Shown piece by piece: positions 1 through 8,108 of a stretch of 50,300 bases of DNA. The stretch's first letter is position 1. Each line of letters starts with the position of its first letter. Origin of the DNA: Acidobacteriota bacterium (GTDB lineage: Bacteria > Acidobacteriota > Terriglobia > Terriglobales > Acidobacteriaceae); assembly GCA_021813745.1 (NCBI GenBank), contig JAKAJO010000121.1:1-50300 (forward strand). Reading direction: 5' to 3'. Below the pieces are notes generated by a model. That model was given only the letters and a program-made list of their open reading frames with translations. It did no database searches and was not told the origin of the DNA. A program made the translations under genes and the position numbers.

Positions 1-2292
1 CCAGGCCTTCCGATCCTTCACCGCCCTCGCATGCGCTTGGCTCAGACTCAAGCTATATGTAGATACGGCCTAGCACTCCTGGGGAAGTTCTGGGCGCCCG
101 TTCCCTGGATGCTGGAAGCCACGCTCGCGATCGAAATTCTGCTTCGCAGGCATGAAGAAGCCATCGTCATCGGAAGCCTGCTGGTCTTCAATGCCTTTCT
201 GAGTTTTGCGCAGGAGAGCCGGGCCAATCGCGCGCTCACGCTCCTGCGGAATCAGCTGCGGCTGCAGTCGCGCGTGCTGCGGGACGGACGCTGGCAGCTT
301 ATCGGCGCCGACCAGCTTGTTCCGGGAGACGTGATCCATCTGCGATTGGGGGATCTGGCCCCCGCCGACACCCGTCTAATCGGGGGGACGATTCAGGCCG
401 ATGAGTCGGAGCTGACCGGCGAGTCGCTGCCCGTGGAAAAATCGGAAGGCGCGACGGTCTATGCAGGCTCGTTCCTTCGCCGCGGAGAGGCCGATGGCGA
501 GGTGACGGCGACAGGACCCCGCACGTATTTCGGCAAGACCGCGGAGCTGGTGAAGACCGCTCAAACGGCGAGCCACCTGCAGGAAGTCATCTTCGCGATT
601 GTGAAGTATATGGTCCTTCTCGACGCAGTGCTGGTTGCGGCGCTGCTCGTCTACGCGGCCTTGTATCACCTGCCCTGGGGCGACGTTCTGCCGTTTGCCC
701 TGATTCTTCTTGTCGCCTCCGTCCCGGTGGCGCTTCCGGCTACGTTCACGGTTGCCACGGCTGTGGGCGCGCAGGAGCTTTCGCACAGCGCGGTGCTGGT
801 GACGCGGCTTTCTGCCCTGGGAGAAGCCGGGGCCATCGATCTTCTTTGCACGGATAAAACGGGAACCATCACGCAGAACCGTCTTGCCGTTGCGCGGGTA
901 TCTCCTGCGGGCTCGCGGAGTGCCGACGAGGTGTTACGGCTGGCTGCGCTTGCCTCCGATGCGGCGACGCAGGACCCGATTGACCTGGCCATTCTTGAGC
1001 TGGCGGGGAAGAAGAATCTGCTGACGAGCATGCCGGAGCGCGTGCAGTTTGTTCCATTCGATCCCGCGACGAAACGGTCGGAGGCCGTCTACAAGCAAAC
1101 GTCTGGCCGGTTACGCGTGGTGAAGGGAGCGGCAAGCGCTCTGCTGAAAATGGCGCGAGCAGACGGCGGCGCGATGGAACAGGTGGATCGGCTTGCGGCG
1201 CGCGGGGCAAGGGTGCTGGCGGTGGCTGCTGGAGCGGAGAATGCGCTGGAGCTTGCCGGCTTCATCGCTCTCGAAGATCCGATTCGCGAGGATTCCAAGG
1301 CGCTGATCGAGAGCCTAAGAGCTCTGCACGTTCGCGTCATCATGGTCACCGGCGACAGTGAGGCCACGGCCCGCTCTGTTGCGTCGGAAGTGGGCATCGG
1401 CGACCGCGTAGGCTCGGCGCGGAATCTGCAGGAAGGCGCAGCCGAAGCGGCGGAACGCTACGATGCTTTTGCCGGGGTGTTTCCGGAGGACAAGTTTCGC
1501 CTGGTCGAAGCATTTCAGAGCCGGGGCCACATCGTTGCCATGACCGGAGACGGGGTAAACGACGCGCCGGCGCTGAAGCAGGCGGAAGCCGGCATTGCCG
1601 TCTCGACCGCGACGGACGTGGCGAAGGCCGCGGCGAGCCTGGTGCTCACCGGCAGCGGCCTCGCGGGCGTTGTGAGCGCCATTACGACGGGACGCAAGAT
1701 CTACCAGCGCATGCTGACCTACACGCTCAACAAGATCATGAAGACGATTGAGATCGGGATCTTTCTGAGCGTGGGCCTGATGGCGACGGGCACATTTGTC
1801 GTGACGCCGCTGCTGATCGTTCTGCTGCTCTTTACCAACGACTTTGTGACCATGTCGATCGCGGCCGACCGGGTGTCGAGCTCCGCCTACCCGAGCCGCT
1901 GGAAGATGCGCACGCTGATGGGGACGGCGACGCTGCTGGCTCTGCCGGTGCTGCTGCTGCTGTTCGGGGTCTTCTTTGCGGGGCGCGATCTGCTGCACCT
2001 GCCGCTCGGGCCACTGCACACGCTGGTGTTTCTGACGCTGGTCTTCACGGGGCAGGGCAACGTGTACCTGGTGCGCGAGCGCGACCGGCTGTGGCACTCG
2101 CGGCCGGGGCGCTGGCTGGTCTTCGCGTCGCTTGCGGATATTGTGGTGGTGAGCCTGCTGGCCACGCGCGGCATTCTGATGTCCGCACTGTCGCCACACC
2201 TGGTGGGCGCATTGCTGCTTGCCGTGGTCGTCTTTCTGGTGGGACTCGACACGCTGAAGGTGCAGATTTTTCGCCGGCTCGGCGTGCGCTGA
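1..2292 (+). CDS. P-type H+-ATPase (plasma-membrane proton-efflux type), 5' end at window edge
   Basis: Proton-pumping P-type ATPase of the inner membrane: ATP hydrolysis through an aspartyl-phosphate drives H+ export. Counting from the ATG at 31, the actuator motif TGES is at residues 129-132, the phosphorylation motif DKTGT starts at D275 and the hinge TGDGVNDAP covers about 505-513. PVALPA in the fourth membrane segment and a six-helix C-terminal membrane block fit family IIIA rather than Ca2+ or heavy-metal pumps, and no metal-binding N-domain is seen. The frame is open to base 1, so the true start may lie outside. The N-terminal cation-ATPase segment looks abnormal: RYG is followed at once by LALLGKFW, where relatives usually have about a dozen more residues (PN...PE...). 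That suggests a small in-frame deletion or decay near the edge; the catalytic core is intact. Confidence 0.9.
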   Translation, partial: PGLPILHRPRMRLAQTQAICRYGLALLGKFWAPVPWMLEATLAIEILLRRHEEAIVIGSLLVFNAFLSFAQESRANRALTLLRNQLRLQSRVLRDGRWQLIGADQLVPGDVIHLRLGDLAPADTRLIGGTIQADESELTGESLPVEKSEGATVYAGSFLRRGEADGEVTATGPRTYFGKTAELVKTAQTASHLQEVIFAIVKYMVLLDAVLVAALLVYAALYHLPWGDVLPFALILLVASVPVALPATFTVATAVGAQELSHSAVLVTRLSALGEAGAIDLLCTDKTGTITQNRLAVARVSPAGSRSADEVLRLAALASDAATQDPIDLAILELAGKKNLLTSMPERVQFVPFDPATKRSEAVYKQTSGRLRVVKGAASALLKMARADGGAMEQVDRLAARGARVLAVAAGAENALELAGFIALEDPIREDSKALIESLRALHVRVIMVTGDSEATARSVASEVGIGDRVGSARNLQEGAAEAAERYDAFAGVFPEDKFRLVEAFQSRGHIVAMTGDGVNDAPALKQAEAGIAVSTATDVAKAAASLVLTGSGLAGVVSAITTGRKIYQRMLTYTLNKIMKTIEIGIFLSVGLMATGTFVVTPLLIVLLLFTNDFVTMSIAADRVSSSAYPSRWKMRTLMGTATLLALPVLLLLFGVFFAGRDLLHLPLGPLHTLVFLTLVFTGQGNVYLVRERDRLWHSRPGRWLVFASLADIVVVSLLATRGILMSALSPHLVGALLLAVVVFLVGLDTLKVQIFRRLGVR

Positions 2293-2381
2293 CGGGAAGC
2301 GGGAATGTGCTGCAGCGCATGATGTGGAAGTATGCAGTGAATGCGACGGGGGAAGGTAGAGGGGGTGGGTGATGCGGTCAT

Positions 2382-2420
2382 CCCCGGTCCCCAAAGGCGA
2401 GGGACCGGGGGCACCCGGCG
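2382..2420 (+). repeat. Intergenic hairpin repeat, copy 1
   Basis: Perfect 10-bp stem: left arm CCCCGGTCCC (2382-2391), loop CAAAGGCGA, right arm GGGACCGGGG (2401-2410), then tail GCACCCGGCG. The loop is identical to that of the copy at 14893, while the stem differs by compensated base pairs. Confidence 0.7.
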
Positions 2421-2503
2421 AATGGTCCATCACTGACGGCTTGCCGACTCTTCAATATGGGTCGTTTGGGTTGACCAAGCCCCTCGAATGGGCTTCGTGG
2501 TCT

Positions 2504-2535
2504 CCCGCCCTAGCAGAGCTAGGACGGGGCACCCC
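2504..2535 (+). repeat. Intergenic hairpin repeat, copy 2
   Basis: Left arm CCCGCCCTAGC (2504-2514), three-base loop, right arm GCTAGGACGGG (2518-2528), tail GCACCCC. The 11-bp stem has one C.A mismatch, at stem position 5. Mismatches recur at the same position in copies 3, 4 and 6. Confidence 0.65.
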
Positions 2536-2599
2536 ATGCTAGTCAGAGACAGGTGTTGCGAGCGCTTGCGGTGATCGACCCGCCAGGGTTCGTCGCTTT

Positions 2600-2641
2600 C
2601 CCATGTCCCAGAAGCGGGACCTGGGGCACCCGGCTTCATTC
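2600..2641 (+). repeat. Intergenic hairpin repeat, copy 3
   Basis: Left arm CCCATGTCCC (2600-2609), loop AGAAGC, right arm GGGACCTGGG (2616-2625), tail GCACCCGGCTTCATTC. One mismatch (T.C) at stem position 5. It ends 13 bases from the stop codon of the minus-strand gene at 2654. Confidence 0.65.
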
Positions 2642-2653
2642 ATCAGCCCTGCC

Positions 2654-3460
2654 TTACGGTTGGAGGAGAAGTTCGAGCGCGCGGCGGGCGTTTTGGAGGC
2701 AGGTGCGGGCCTCTTCTTCGCTGAGCAGGCCCTGGTGGACGGCGCGCTTGCCGGTGTCGTTCACCTTGTTGGCGACGGCGGGGAAGTCGGGGTCGATGCC
2801 GGTGAGCTGGAGGTTGTTGTTGACCTCGTGGAGCAGGTTGCCGAGGGTGGCGGCGTTGCGGTAGCGCGTGCGGACGAGGCGGGCGAGCGATGCGGGGAGG
2901 CGCTGCTTGAGGGCTTCTTCGAGCACAGACCGGCACAGGCCGGCGCAGGCGGTGAAGAGGCCGTAGAAGTAGCAGCGGGTGGCCTCGTCGAGGTAGCGGT
3001 CGGCGTCGTGGCTGGCGGGGGCGGCAACGACGCACTCGCGGAGCTGGGCGGCGCGGGTGGCGGCGGGCTCGACGAGGTCGAGGAGCTCGAAGGCGAAGGC
3101 GGTGCGGAGCAGGTCGTTCTGCTGGGCGTCGAGCGCGTGCTGGATCTGCTGCCAAGCGGGAGTGGGGCGGCTGGTGGGTTGGAGGCGGGTGAGCGAGGTG
3201 AGGCGCTGGCGGGCGTGCTGGACGAAGCCGTGGTGCATCTGCTGGGCGAGCTGCTGCCAGCCTTCGATGAAGGCGGCGGGGTCCTGGCGGTGGCGCTGGC
3301 GGAGCTCCTCATAGACGACCGCGGGCAGGACGGCGCGGAGGCGGGCGAGGCGGCCGGTGCGGGCGAGCTCGGCGATGGACTGGCAGAAGTCGCGGCCGGG
3401 GGCCTGTGCGGCGGAGAGCGCGAGGAGCTGCTGGCGGAGCGTGTGGAGCGGGATGGGCAT
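2654..3460 (-). CDS. DUF4145-like protein (268 aa)
   Basis: Soluble, mostly helical protein with no signal peptide or membrane segment. The C-terminal 120 residues follow the DUF4145 pattern: a helix beginning YFYGLFTACAGLCRSVLEEAL, a segment LGNLLHEVN, then GKRAVHQGLLSEEEA and a final leucine-rich helix. DUF4145 has no settled function; it occurs alone or near defence and restriction genes. The N-terminal half is unassigned. The frame extends upstream to 3661, but that extension is proline/histidine-rich low complexity and runs into the hairpin repeat at 3630-3684, so I start at the ATG at 3458-3460; no good ribosome site is visible. The gene is bracketed by repeats on both sides, which may hint at an acquired unit. 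The strong G bias of this strand makes the long opposite frame at 2603-3526 a shadow. Confidence 0.65.
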   Translation of the reverse strand: MPIPLHTLRQQLLALSAAQAPGRDFCQSIAELARTGRLARLRAVLPAVVYEELRQRHRQDPAAFIEGWQQLAQQMHHGFVQHARQRLTSLTRLQPTSRPTPAWQQIQHALDAQQNDLLRTAFAFELLDLVEPAATRAAQLRECVVAAPASHDADRYLDEATRCYFYGLFTACAGLCRSVLEEALKQRLPASLARLVRTRYRNAATLGNLLHEVNNNLQLTGIDPDFPAVANKVNDTGKRAVHQGLLSEEEARTCLQNARRALELLLQP

Positions 3461-3629
3461 GGTGGCGGGCTGAGTGGGTCCTGCTTTGATTGTGCGGGCG
3501 GGGACAGGCTGTGCAGGGCGGGCTGAGTGGGGGTGGTGTGGGGCAGTGTTCCGGAATGGGATGGGGTGCTGGAGTGGGAAGGATGACCGGGTGGTGAGGT
3601 GGGGCGTGCCGGGTTGGGGTTTGCGGTCT

Positions 3630-3684
3630 CCCACCCATGCCGCCTGCTGCGCATGCGACATGGATGGGGCGCCCGATTTGATGG
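3630..3684 (+). repeat. Intergenic hairpin repeat, copy 4 (long-loop type)
   Basis: Left arm CCCACCCATG (3630-3639), 19-base loop, right arm CATGGATGGG (3659-3668), tail GCGCCCGATTTGATGG. One C.A mismatch at stem position 5. Arms and loop length match the copy at 25625. Confidence 0.65.
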
Positions 3685-3710
3685 CTGGATTAGAAACCTT
3701 CAGCGAGCAG

Positions 3711-4178
3711 TTAGTTCTTGACCGTCATTGCGTCTGAGTCAACAGCCTTCTTCCCTGTAACTCCCTCAAGCCCTGCAAGCAGGCCTCTATAGTCACTCTT
3801 GTCGGCCTGGAATGCCATGCCGCCCTTCTTCCCTTGATCGTCCCAGGTGAGACCGACGAAGTGCTTCTTGGACTTCGTCAGGGCCATCAATGCTCCGACG
3901 CCAAGGGTAAAGACGCCGATGCCAATAGCTGCGCCGACTCTCCTGTGGACATCCTGACCATAACTTATCTCTGTGATGGACGAGGCTGGAAGATTCATTA
4001 CTTCGCTTTTGTCTTTCATGACCCGTATATGGTCACCATCGATAAAAAGCTTCATGCCCTCACCGGCTTTGTGGCCCTGAATTGAACCGCCATCATAATT
4101 GATCTTGTAGCCGGCATCGCCGGCAAACGCTAAGGTCGGAAATAGAACGCAAAGTAGAATAGCCAACAACTTTTTCAT
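3711..4178 (-). CDS. Small secreted protein of unknown function (155 aa)
   Basis: Exported protein: residues 1-19 form a Sec signal (MKKLLAILLCVLFPTLAFA, cleavage after AFA). The start is fixed by a strong ribosome site GGAGGA eight bases upstream of the ATG at 4176-4178; the longer frame to 4214 lacks this. The mature part has a beta-rich region (KLFIDGDHIRV), one glycine-rich hydrophobic segment around residues 80-100 (GAAIGIGVFTLGVGALMAL), then HFVGLTWDD and a C-terminal stretch that resembles bacterial PH-like folds. I recognise no named family. Next to it lie the DUF4145-like gene downstream and, 213 bases upstream, the CRTAC1-type gene, all on the minus strand. Its AT-richer upstream region suggests its own promoter. 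Confidence 0.75.
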   Translation of the reverse strand: MKKLLAILLCVLFPTLAFAGDAGYKINYDGGSIQGHKAGEGMKLFIDGDHIRVMKDKSEVMNLPASSITEISYGQDVHRRVGAAIGIGVFTLGVGALMALTKSKKHFVGLTWDDQGKKGGMAFQADKSDYRGLLAGLEGVTGKKAVDSDAMTVKN

Positions 4179-4391
4179 GCATATTCCTCCGCCGGAAACT
4201 CTAACACGCCACATAGCAATAATTCTGATTCATAGATAACTCGAAAGTGTTACACACTTCCTAAGTCATGATGGGATTTGATTGGCGTGAGTTTCAACGT
4301 CTCCACGGGGAGTTATGCTGTCGAACTTCCGCATGAGTGGACTGGATCTGAGGAGGCGACTTATCCGGGATTGTATTTGTGATGGGCGGAG

Positions 4392-6275
4392 TCAGCTGCG
4401 CTTGACGAGGCCGGTGAGGGCTTCGTTCTTGAGGATTTTGCCGCCTTCCTGGAGAACGTAGAGGCGGTTAGCGTCGAGGTCGTGGAGGGTATCGACGGTG
4501 CCGGAGGGCCAGCGGATTTCGACGGTGTCGGCTTTTTTGGCGTCGGCGAGGCCGAAGTGGATGCGGAGGTCGCTGGCCGAGAAGTAGCCGTTGCAGGAGC
4601 GGACTTCTTCAATCTGGGTGAGGGGCGAGCCGGGCTTGGCGGTGAGGACGGGCGTGCCGGTCTGGGCGACGACCTTGATTTTGGCGCCGATGCCGGTGCG
4701 ATTGGACTGGACGCCGACGAGGCGGATCTTAATCCAGTTGCGCTGGAGGGATTGATCGCAGCGGAGGAGCTGGGGGACGGCGTTGACGCAGTTGACGATG
4801 GCGTCGAGGTCGCCGTCGTTGTCGAAGTCGCCGATGGCGAAGCCGCGGGCCTTGGCGTCGGTGGTGATGCCGGGGCCGCCGATCATGCTGACATCTTCAA
4901 ACTGGCCCTGGCGCAGGTTGCGGTAGAGGTATTTGCGCTCGGCGTAGGAGGCGTCGACCTGGGTGCCGTCGACCTCGGGGTAGACGTGGCCGTTGGCGAC
5001 GAGGATGTCGAGCCAGCCGTCGTTGTCGAAGTCGATGAAGCTGATGCCCCAGCCGAGGAGGCGGGTATTGATGCCGAGGCCGGCCTGGTAGGTGCGGTCG
5101 TCGAAGGAGCCGTCGCCGAGGTTCATAAATAAGGAGTCGGTGTCGCCGGCGAAGTTGGTTTTGACGATGTCGGGGAGGCCGTCGCGGTTGTAGTCGCCGA
5201 TGGAAACGCCCATGCCGGCCTGGGGCTTGCCGTCGGGGGAGTAGGCGACGCCAGCTTCGATGGCCTGGTCCTTAAAGGTGCCGTCTTTCTGGTTGACGTA
5301 GTAGGTGGCCGAGGTGGAGTCGTTGGCGACGTAGATGTTGGGGTAGCCGGTGCCGTCGAGGTCGGCGGCGCCGCAACTGAGCGCATACGTGCCCAGGGTG
5401 CCCCACATGCCGGCTTTCTCGCTGACGTCGGTGAAGGTGCCGTCGCCGTTGTTGTGGTAGAGGAGGTTCTTGCCGCCTTCGAGTCCGGGCGGGCCGCAGG
5501 CGACGATGATGCCCTTGTAGGTGCAGTTGGCGTCTTCAGGCAGCGGCGTGGTCTTGAGGTCGAGGTCGATGTAGTTGCCGACGAAGAGGTCGAGGCGGCC
5601 GTCCTTGTCGTAGTCGAGGAAGGAGCAGCCGGAGTTCCAGCGGAGGCGGTCCTGCAGGAGGCCGGCTTCTTTGGTGACGTCGGTGAATGTGCCGTTGCCG
5701 TTGTTGCGGAAGAGCGCGTTCTGGCCGTAGTAGGTGACGAAGAGGTCGTTCCAGCCGTCGTTGTTGTAGTCGCCGACGCAGCAGGCCTGTCCCCAGCCGG
5801 AGCGGGCGAGGCCGGCCTTGAGGGTGACGTCAGTGAAGGTGCCGTCACGGTTGTTTTTGAAGAGATGGCAGATGGGTTCCTGGCCTTTAGGGAAGCCTTC
5901 GAGCCGCCAACCATTGACGAGAAAGATGTCGAGCCAGTCGTCCTGGTCGTAGTCGAAGAAGGCGGCGCCGCAGCCGGTGGTTTCAAGCAGATATTTGTTG
6001 CGGTGCTCGCCGCCGAAGATGATTTCGACGTTGAGGCCGGCTTCTTTGGCCACGTCAACGAACTGGACGCCGAGGGGCGTGCCGGTGACGGGCGAGGGCG
6101 CGCCTTTGGGCGCGGGACGGGCCTGAGCCGCATAAGCCTGGCGGGCGCTGCCCTTGGGCTTGGCCTGCGGGGTCTGACCGAAGAGCGGACGGGCGAGGCT
6201 GAGCACATCTTCGAGTGATAAGACGAGCGCGGTTCGCGAGAGGGACTGGATGAAGCGGCGGCGGCTCAACGGCAA
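4392..6275 (-). CDS. Tat-exported CRTAC1 family protein (FG-GAP/VCBS repeats with ASPIC/UnbV domain)
   Basis: Predicted extracytoplasmic beta-propeller protein. The N-terminus SRRRFIQSLSRTALVLSL resembles a twin-arginine or Sec signal. At least seven VCBS/FG-GAP repeats follow, each with a calcium-binding-like loop such as DYDQDDWLD, DYNNDGWND, DYDKDGRLD, DFDNDGWLD and DFDNDGDLD. The last 110 residues are an ASPIC/UnbV domain (IGAKIKV, GYFSASDLRIHFGLA, VEIRWPSGTVDTL). The family is abundant in acidobacteria and planctomycetes and has no proven function; adhesion or carbohydrate binding is inferred. The start is a TTG at 6273-6275, supported by AAGGAG nine bases upstream; no ATG lies near. It follows the amidohydrolase gene by 95 bases on the same strand. 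Confidence 0.9.
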   Translation of the reverse strand: MPLSRRRFIQSLSRTALVLSLEDVLSLARPLFGQTPQAKPKGSARQAYAAQARPAPKGAPSPVTGTPLGVQFVDVAKEAGLNVEIIFGGEHRNKYLLETTGCGAAFFDYDQDDWLDIFLVNGWRLEGFPKGQEPICHLFKNNRDGTFTDVTLKAGLARSGWGQACCVGDYNNDGWNDLFVTYYGQNALFRNNGNGTFTDVTKEAGLLQDRLRWNSGCSFLDYDKDGRLDLFVGNYIDLDLKTTPLPEDANCTYKGIIVACGPPGLEGGKNLLYHNNGDGTFTDVSEKAGMWGTLGTYALSCGAADLDGTGYPNIYVANDSTSATYYVNQKDGTFKDQAIEAGVAYSPDGKPQAGMGVSIGDYNRDGLPDIVKTNFAGDTDSLFMNLGDGSFDDRTYQAGLGINTRLLGWGISFIDFDNDGWLDILVANGHVYPEVDGTQVDASYAERKYLYRNLRQGQFEDVSMIGGPGITTDAKARGFAIGDFDNDGDLDAIVNCVNAVPQLLRCDQSLQRNWIKIRLVGVQSNRTGIGAKIKVVAQTGTPVLTAKPGSPLTQIEEVRSCNGYFSASDLRIHFGLADAKKADTVEIRWPSGTVDTLHDLDANRLYVLQEGGKILKNEALTGLVKRS

Positions 6276-6370
6276 AACAGCAATCTCCTTGCGGGCGCGC
6301 CGCGGCGAGCTGCGGCTGTGCCCCTAGGCGTGAGTATATCGGGCGGATGGCGCTGCGGGCAGGCCGCAGA

Positions 6371-7819
6371 TTAGCGCAGGCCGACCATGCCGCGGACGCT
6401 CTCGATCAGTTTGGGCGAGTCAAAGCCCACGCCCTGCTTGAAGACGGTTTCTACGCGCTCGACCGCGGTGATGTCCTTTGTCACGCTGCCGTTGACCACG
6501 ACCAGGTCCGCCTGCTTGCCGGGCGCGATGGTTCCGATGCGGTCCGCGCGACCGAGATATTCCGCGCCGTTGCGGGTGGCGATTTGAATCGCCTGCTCGG
6601 GCGTGAATCCTGCCTCCACCAGCAGCTCGAGGTTGCGTTCGTCGCCAAAGCCGGGCAGGACTGCGCCGTAGGCTGTTGGATCGCAGCCGGCCATCAGCAG
6701 GCCGCCCGCCTGGACAAACTCGCGCTCAAACTGCATCTCCTTTTTCATCAGCGCCGGCCAATATGATTTCGCGGCACCCTCCAGGATGATCGACCGCGTG
6801 GTAAGGATGCCGGACCAGGTCGTCGGTGGCAGAGAGTCGCGCTCGCGCATTATGAACGCCATGGGAGGATGGCCCGGCTCGATGCTGTCGAGCACCGCCA
6901 GCGTTGAGGTGACGGCGACATGCTTTTGCACGAGGGTGTGAATCATGGTCTCCACTGGCGCGCTGTCCATCTCCACGTGCTCGGCGAGATAGGCCGCCGC
7001 GTTGGCTGGGCACTCGCCTTCCCTGCGTCCGGGGGTGAATTCGGTATCGACCGCGATGCCGTGTTCGAGGTTGTCGATGCCCATGTTGGCGGCCTCGGTG
7101 AATCCGACAGAACAGAGATGCCCGGTGATCTTCTCCCCGTGGGCGTGTACCTCGGCAATCGCGGCCTTGAGGTCAGCGGGCGCAATGTGCATGTAGGCCT
7201 TCCATGACGTCACGCCCTCTCCCACCCAGTAGTCCACCATCGCGCGGGCATCGCCGGGCCCGGTCAGGATGTGCATCTGGGGAATCAAAGGCGGAGTGCC
7301 CTCAAGGTACGGCCCGGTGACGTCCAACTCCGGTCCCGGCACACGGCCGGCGTCAATGTCCTTCTTGATGTTGAGATCTGTATACGGCTCGATGCTGCCT
7401 GTGGTGCGCGCCGTTGTGACGCCGCCTGCAAGGTAGAGCCGCGGCGCTGTGTCCACCAGTTCTCCACCCACGAGTCCCTGCAACGTGGGGCTTGTCGGCT
7501 CGCTGTAGAAGAGGTGTTCGTGCATTCCCACGAGTCCGGGATACACGGTGTGCTCCTTGAGGTCGAGGGACTTTGCGCCAACGGGAACGGCGACGCTCGC
7601 GCTCGGGCCGACGGCGGCGAGCTTTCCGTGGTCGATCACAATCGTCTGGTCGTTCGTAGCCGGGGTGCCTGTGCCGTCAATTATCTCTACGTGTTCGAGA
7701 GCGACGACGGGAGAGTCCACGGAGATAAAGGGTGCGAGCGGGTTGGCGGGCGGGCCTTGGGCGCTACTAAAGGCGCACAGGGCGAAAGTGCAGGGCAGGA
7801 CAAGGGAAGCGCGGGACAT
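6371..7819 (-). CDS. Secreted metal-dependent amidohydrolase (482 aa)
   Basis: Amidohydrolase-superfamily enzyme, probably exported: residues 1-21 form a signal peptide (LVLPCTFALCAFSSAQG). The N-terminal beta-sandwich strand VEIIDGTGTP leads to VYPGLVGMHEH, where HEH supplies metal ligands. The barrel carries GGVTTARTTGS, HICGS-like GHLCSVG, NLEHGIAVD, a late GCDPTAYG, and the closing GKQADLVVVNG strand. It resembles the imidazolonepropionase/prolidase-like group found in bulk in acidobacteria; the substrate (dipeptide, lactam or imide) cannot be read. I use the ATG at 7817-7819 because AAGGTGG stands just before it; a GTG three codons earlier would overlap that site. The CRTAC1-type gene follows 95 bases downstream. 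Confidence 0.85.
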   Translation of the reverse strand: MSRASLVLPCTFALCAFSSAQGPPANPLAPFISVDSPVVALEHVEIIDGTGTPATNDQTIVIDHGKLAAVGPSASVAVPVGAKSLDLKEHTVYPGLVGMHEHLFYSEPTSPTLQGLVGGELVDTAPRLYLAGGVTTARTTGSIEPYTDLNIKKDIDAGRVPGPELDVTGPYLEGTPPLIPQMHILTGPGDARAMVDYWVGEGVTSWKAYMHIAPADLKAAIAEVHAHGEKITGHLCSVGFTEAANMGIDNLEHGIAVDTEFTPGRREGECPANAAAYLAEHVEMDSAPVETMIHTLVQKHVAVTSTLAVLDSIEPGHPPMAFIMRERDSLPPTTWSGILTTRSIILEGAAKSYWPALMKKEMQFEREFVQAGGLLMAGCDPTAYGAVLPGFGDERNLELLVEAGFTPEQAIQIATRNGAEYLGRADRIGTIAPGKQADLVVVNGSVTKDITAVERVETVFKQGVGFDSPKLIESVRGMVGLR

Positions 7820-8108
7820 AGAGACCACCTTGCGTCACGCAGAAGCCCGCGTCAAGGTAAATCAGGGGGACGGGGATGGAGCGGGGAGCCGGCATGGGGA
7901 TGGCCTGCGGTCAAGGCACCATCGCTGGAGCAAGCGGGGGTGGGGTCACCATCCGCAGGGCCCATTGGTGCGCTTGATGCTCCACCAAAGTACCACGCGG
8001 GTTACCACGCAACGGTTACATGGGGAGGATGTATTCCACAGCGGGTTAGTGCTTGAATACGGGTAGGGCAAGCACGGGTCACGGAATTCGCTTTGCAAGG
8101 AAGGGCGT

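Larger units (their letters stand above)
2293..2653. other. Gene-free stretch holding three hairpin repeats
   Basis: About 360 bases between the ATPase and the DUF4145-like gene. No ORF here has a credible start or composition. The content is three members of the window's hairpin repeat family (2382-2420, 2504-2535, 2600-2641), annotated separately. The short frames that cross it are made largely of repeat sequence. Confidence 0.7.

Noticed and set aside
1315..2433. 372-codon minus-strand frame opposite the ATPase
   Set aside because: Arginine/histidine/glutamine-rich shadow of the P-type ATPase, which has all its motifs on the plus strand.
2603..3526. 307-codon open frame opposite the DUF4145-like gene
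   Set aside because: Glycine/glutamate-rich, low-complexity protein; it is explained by the G-rich strand. It also begins inside a hairpin repeat.
7820..8108. Gene or RNA in the gap before the DnaJ-like gene
   Set aside because: Frames here are shadows and no stable conserved hairpin or RNA signature is visible.
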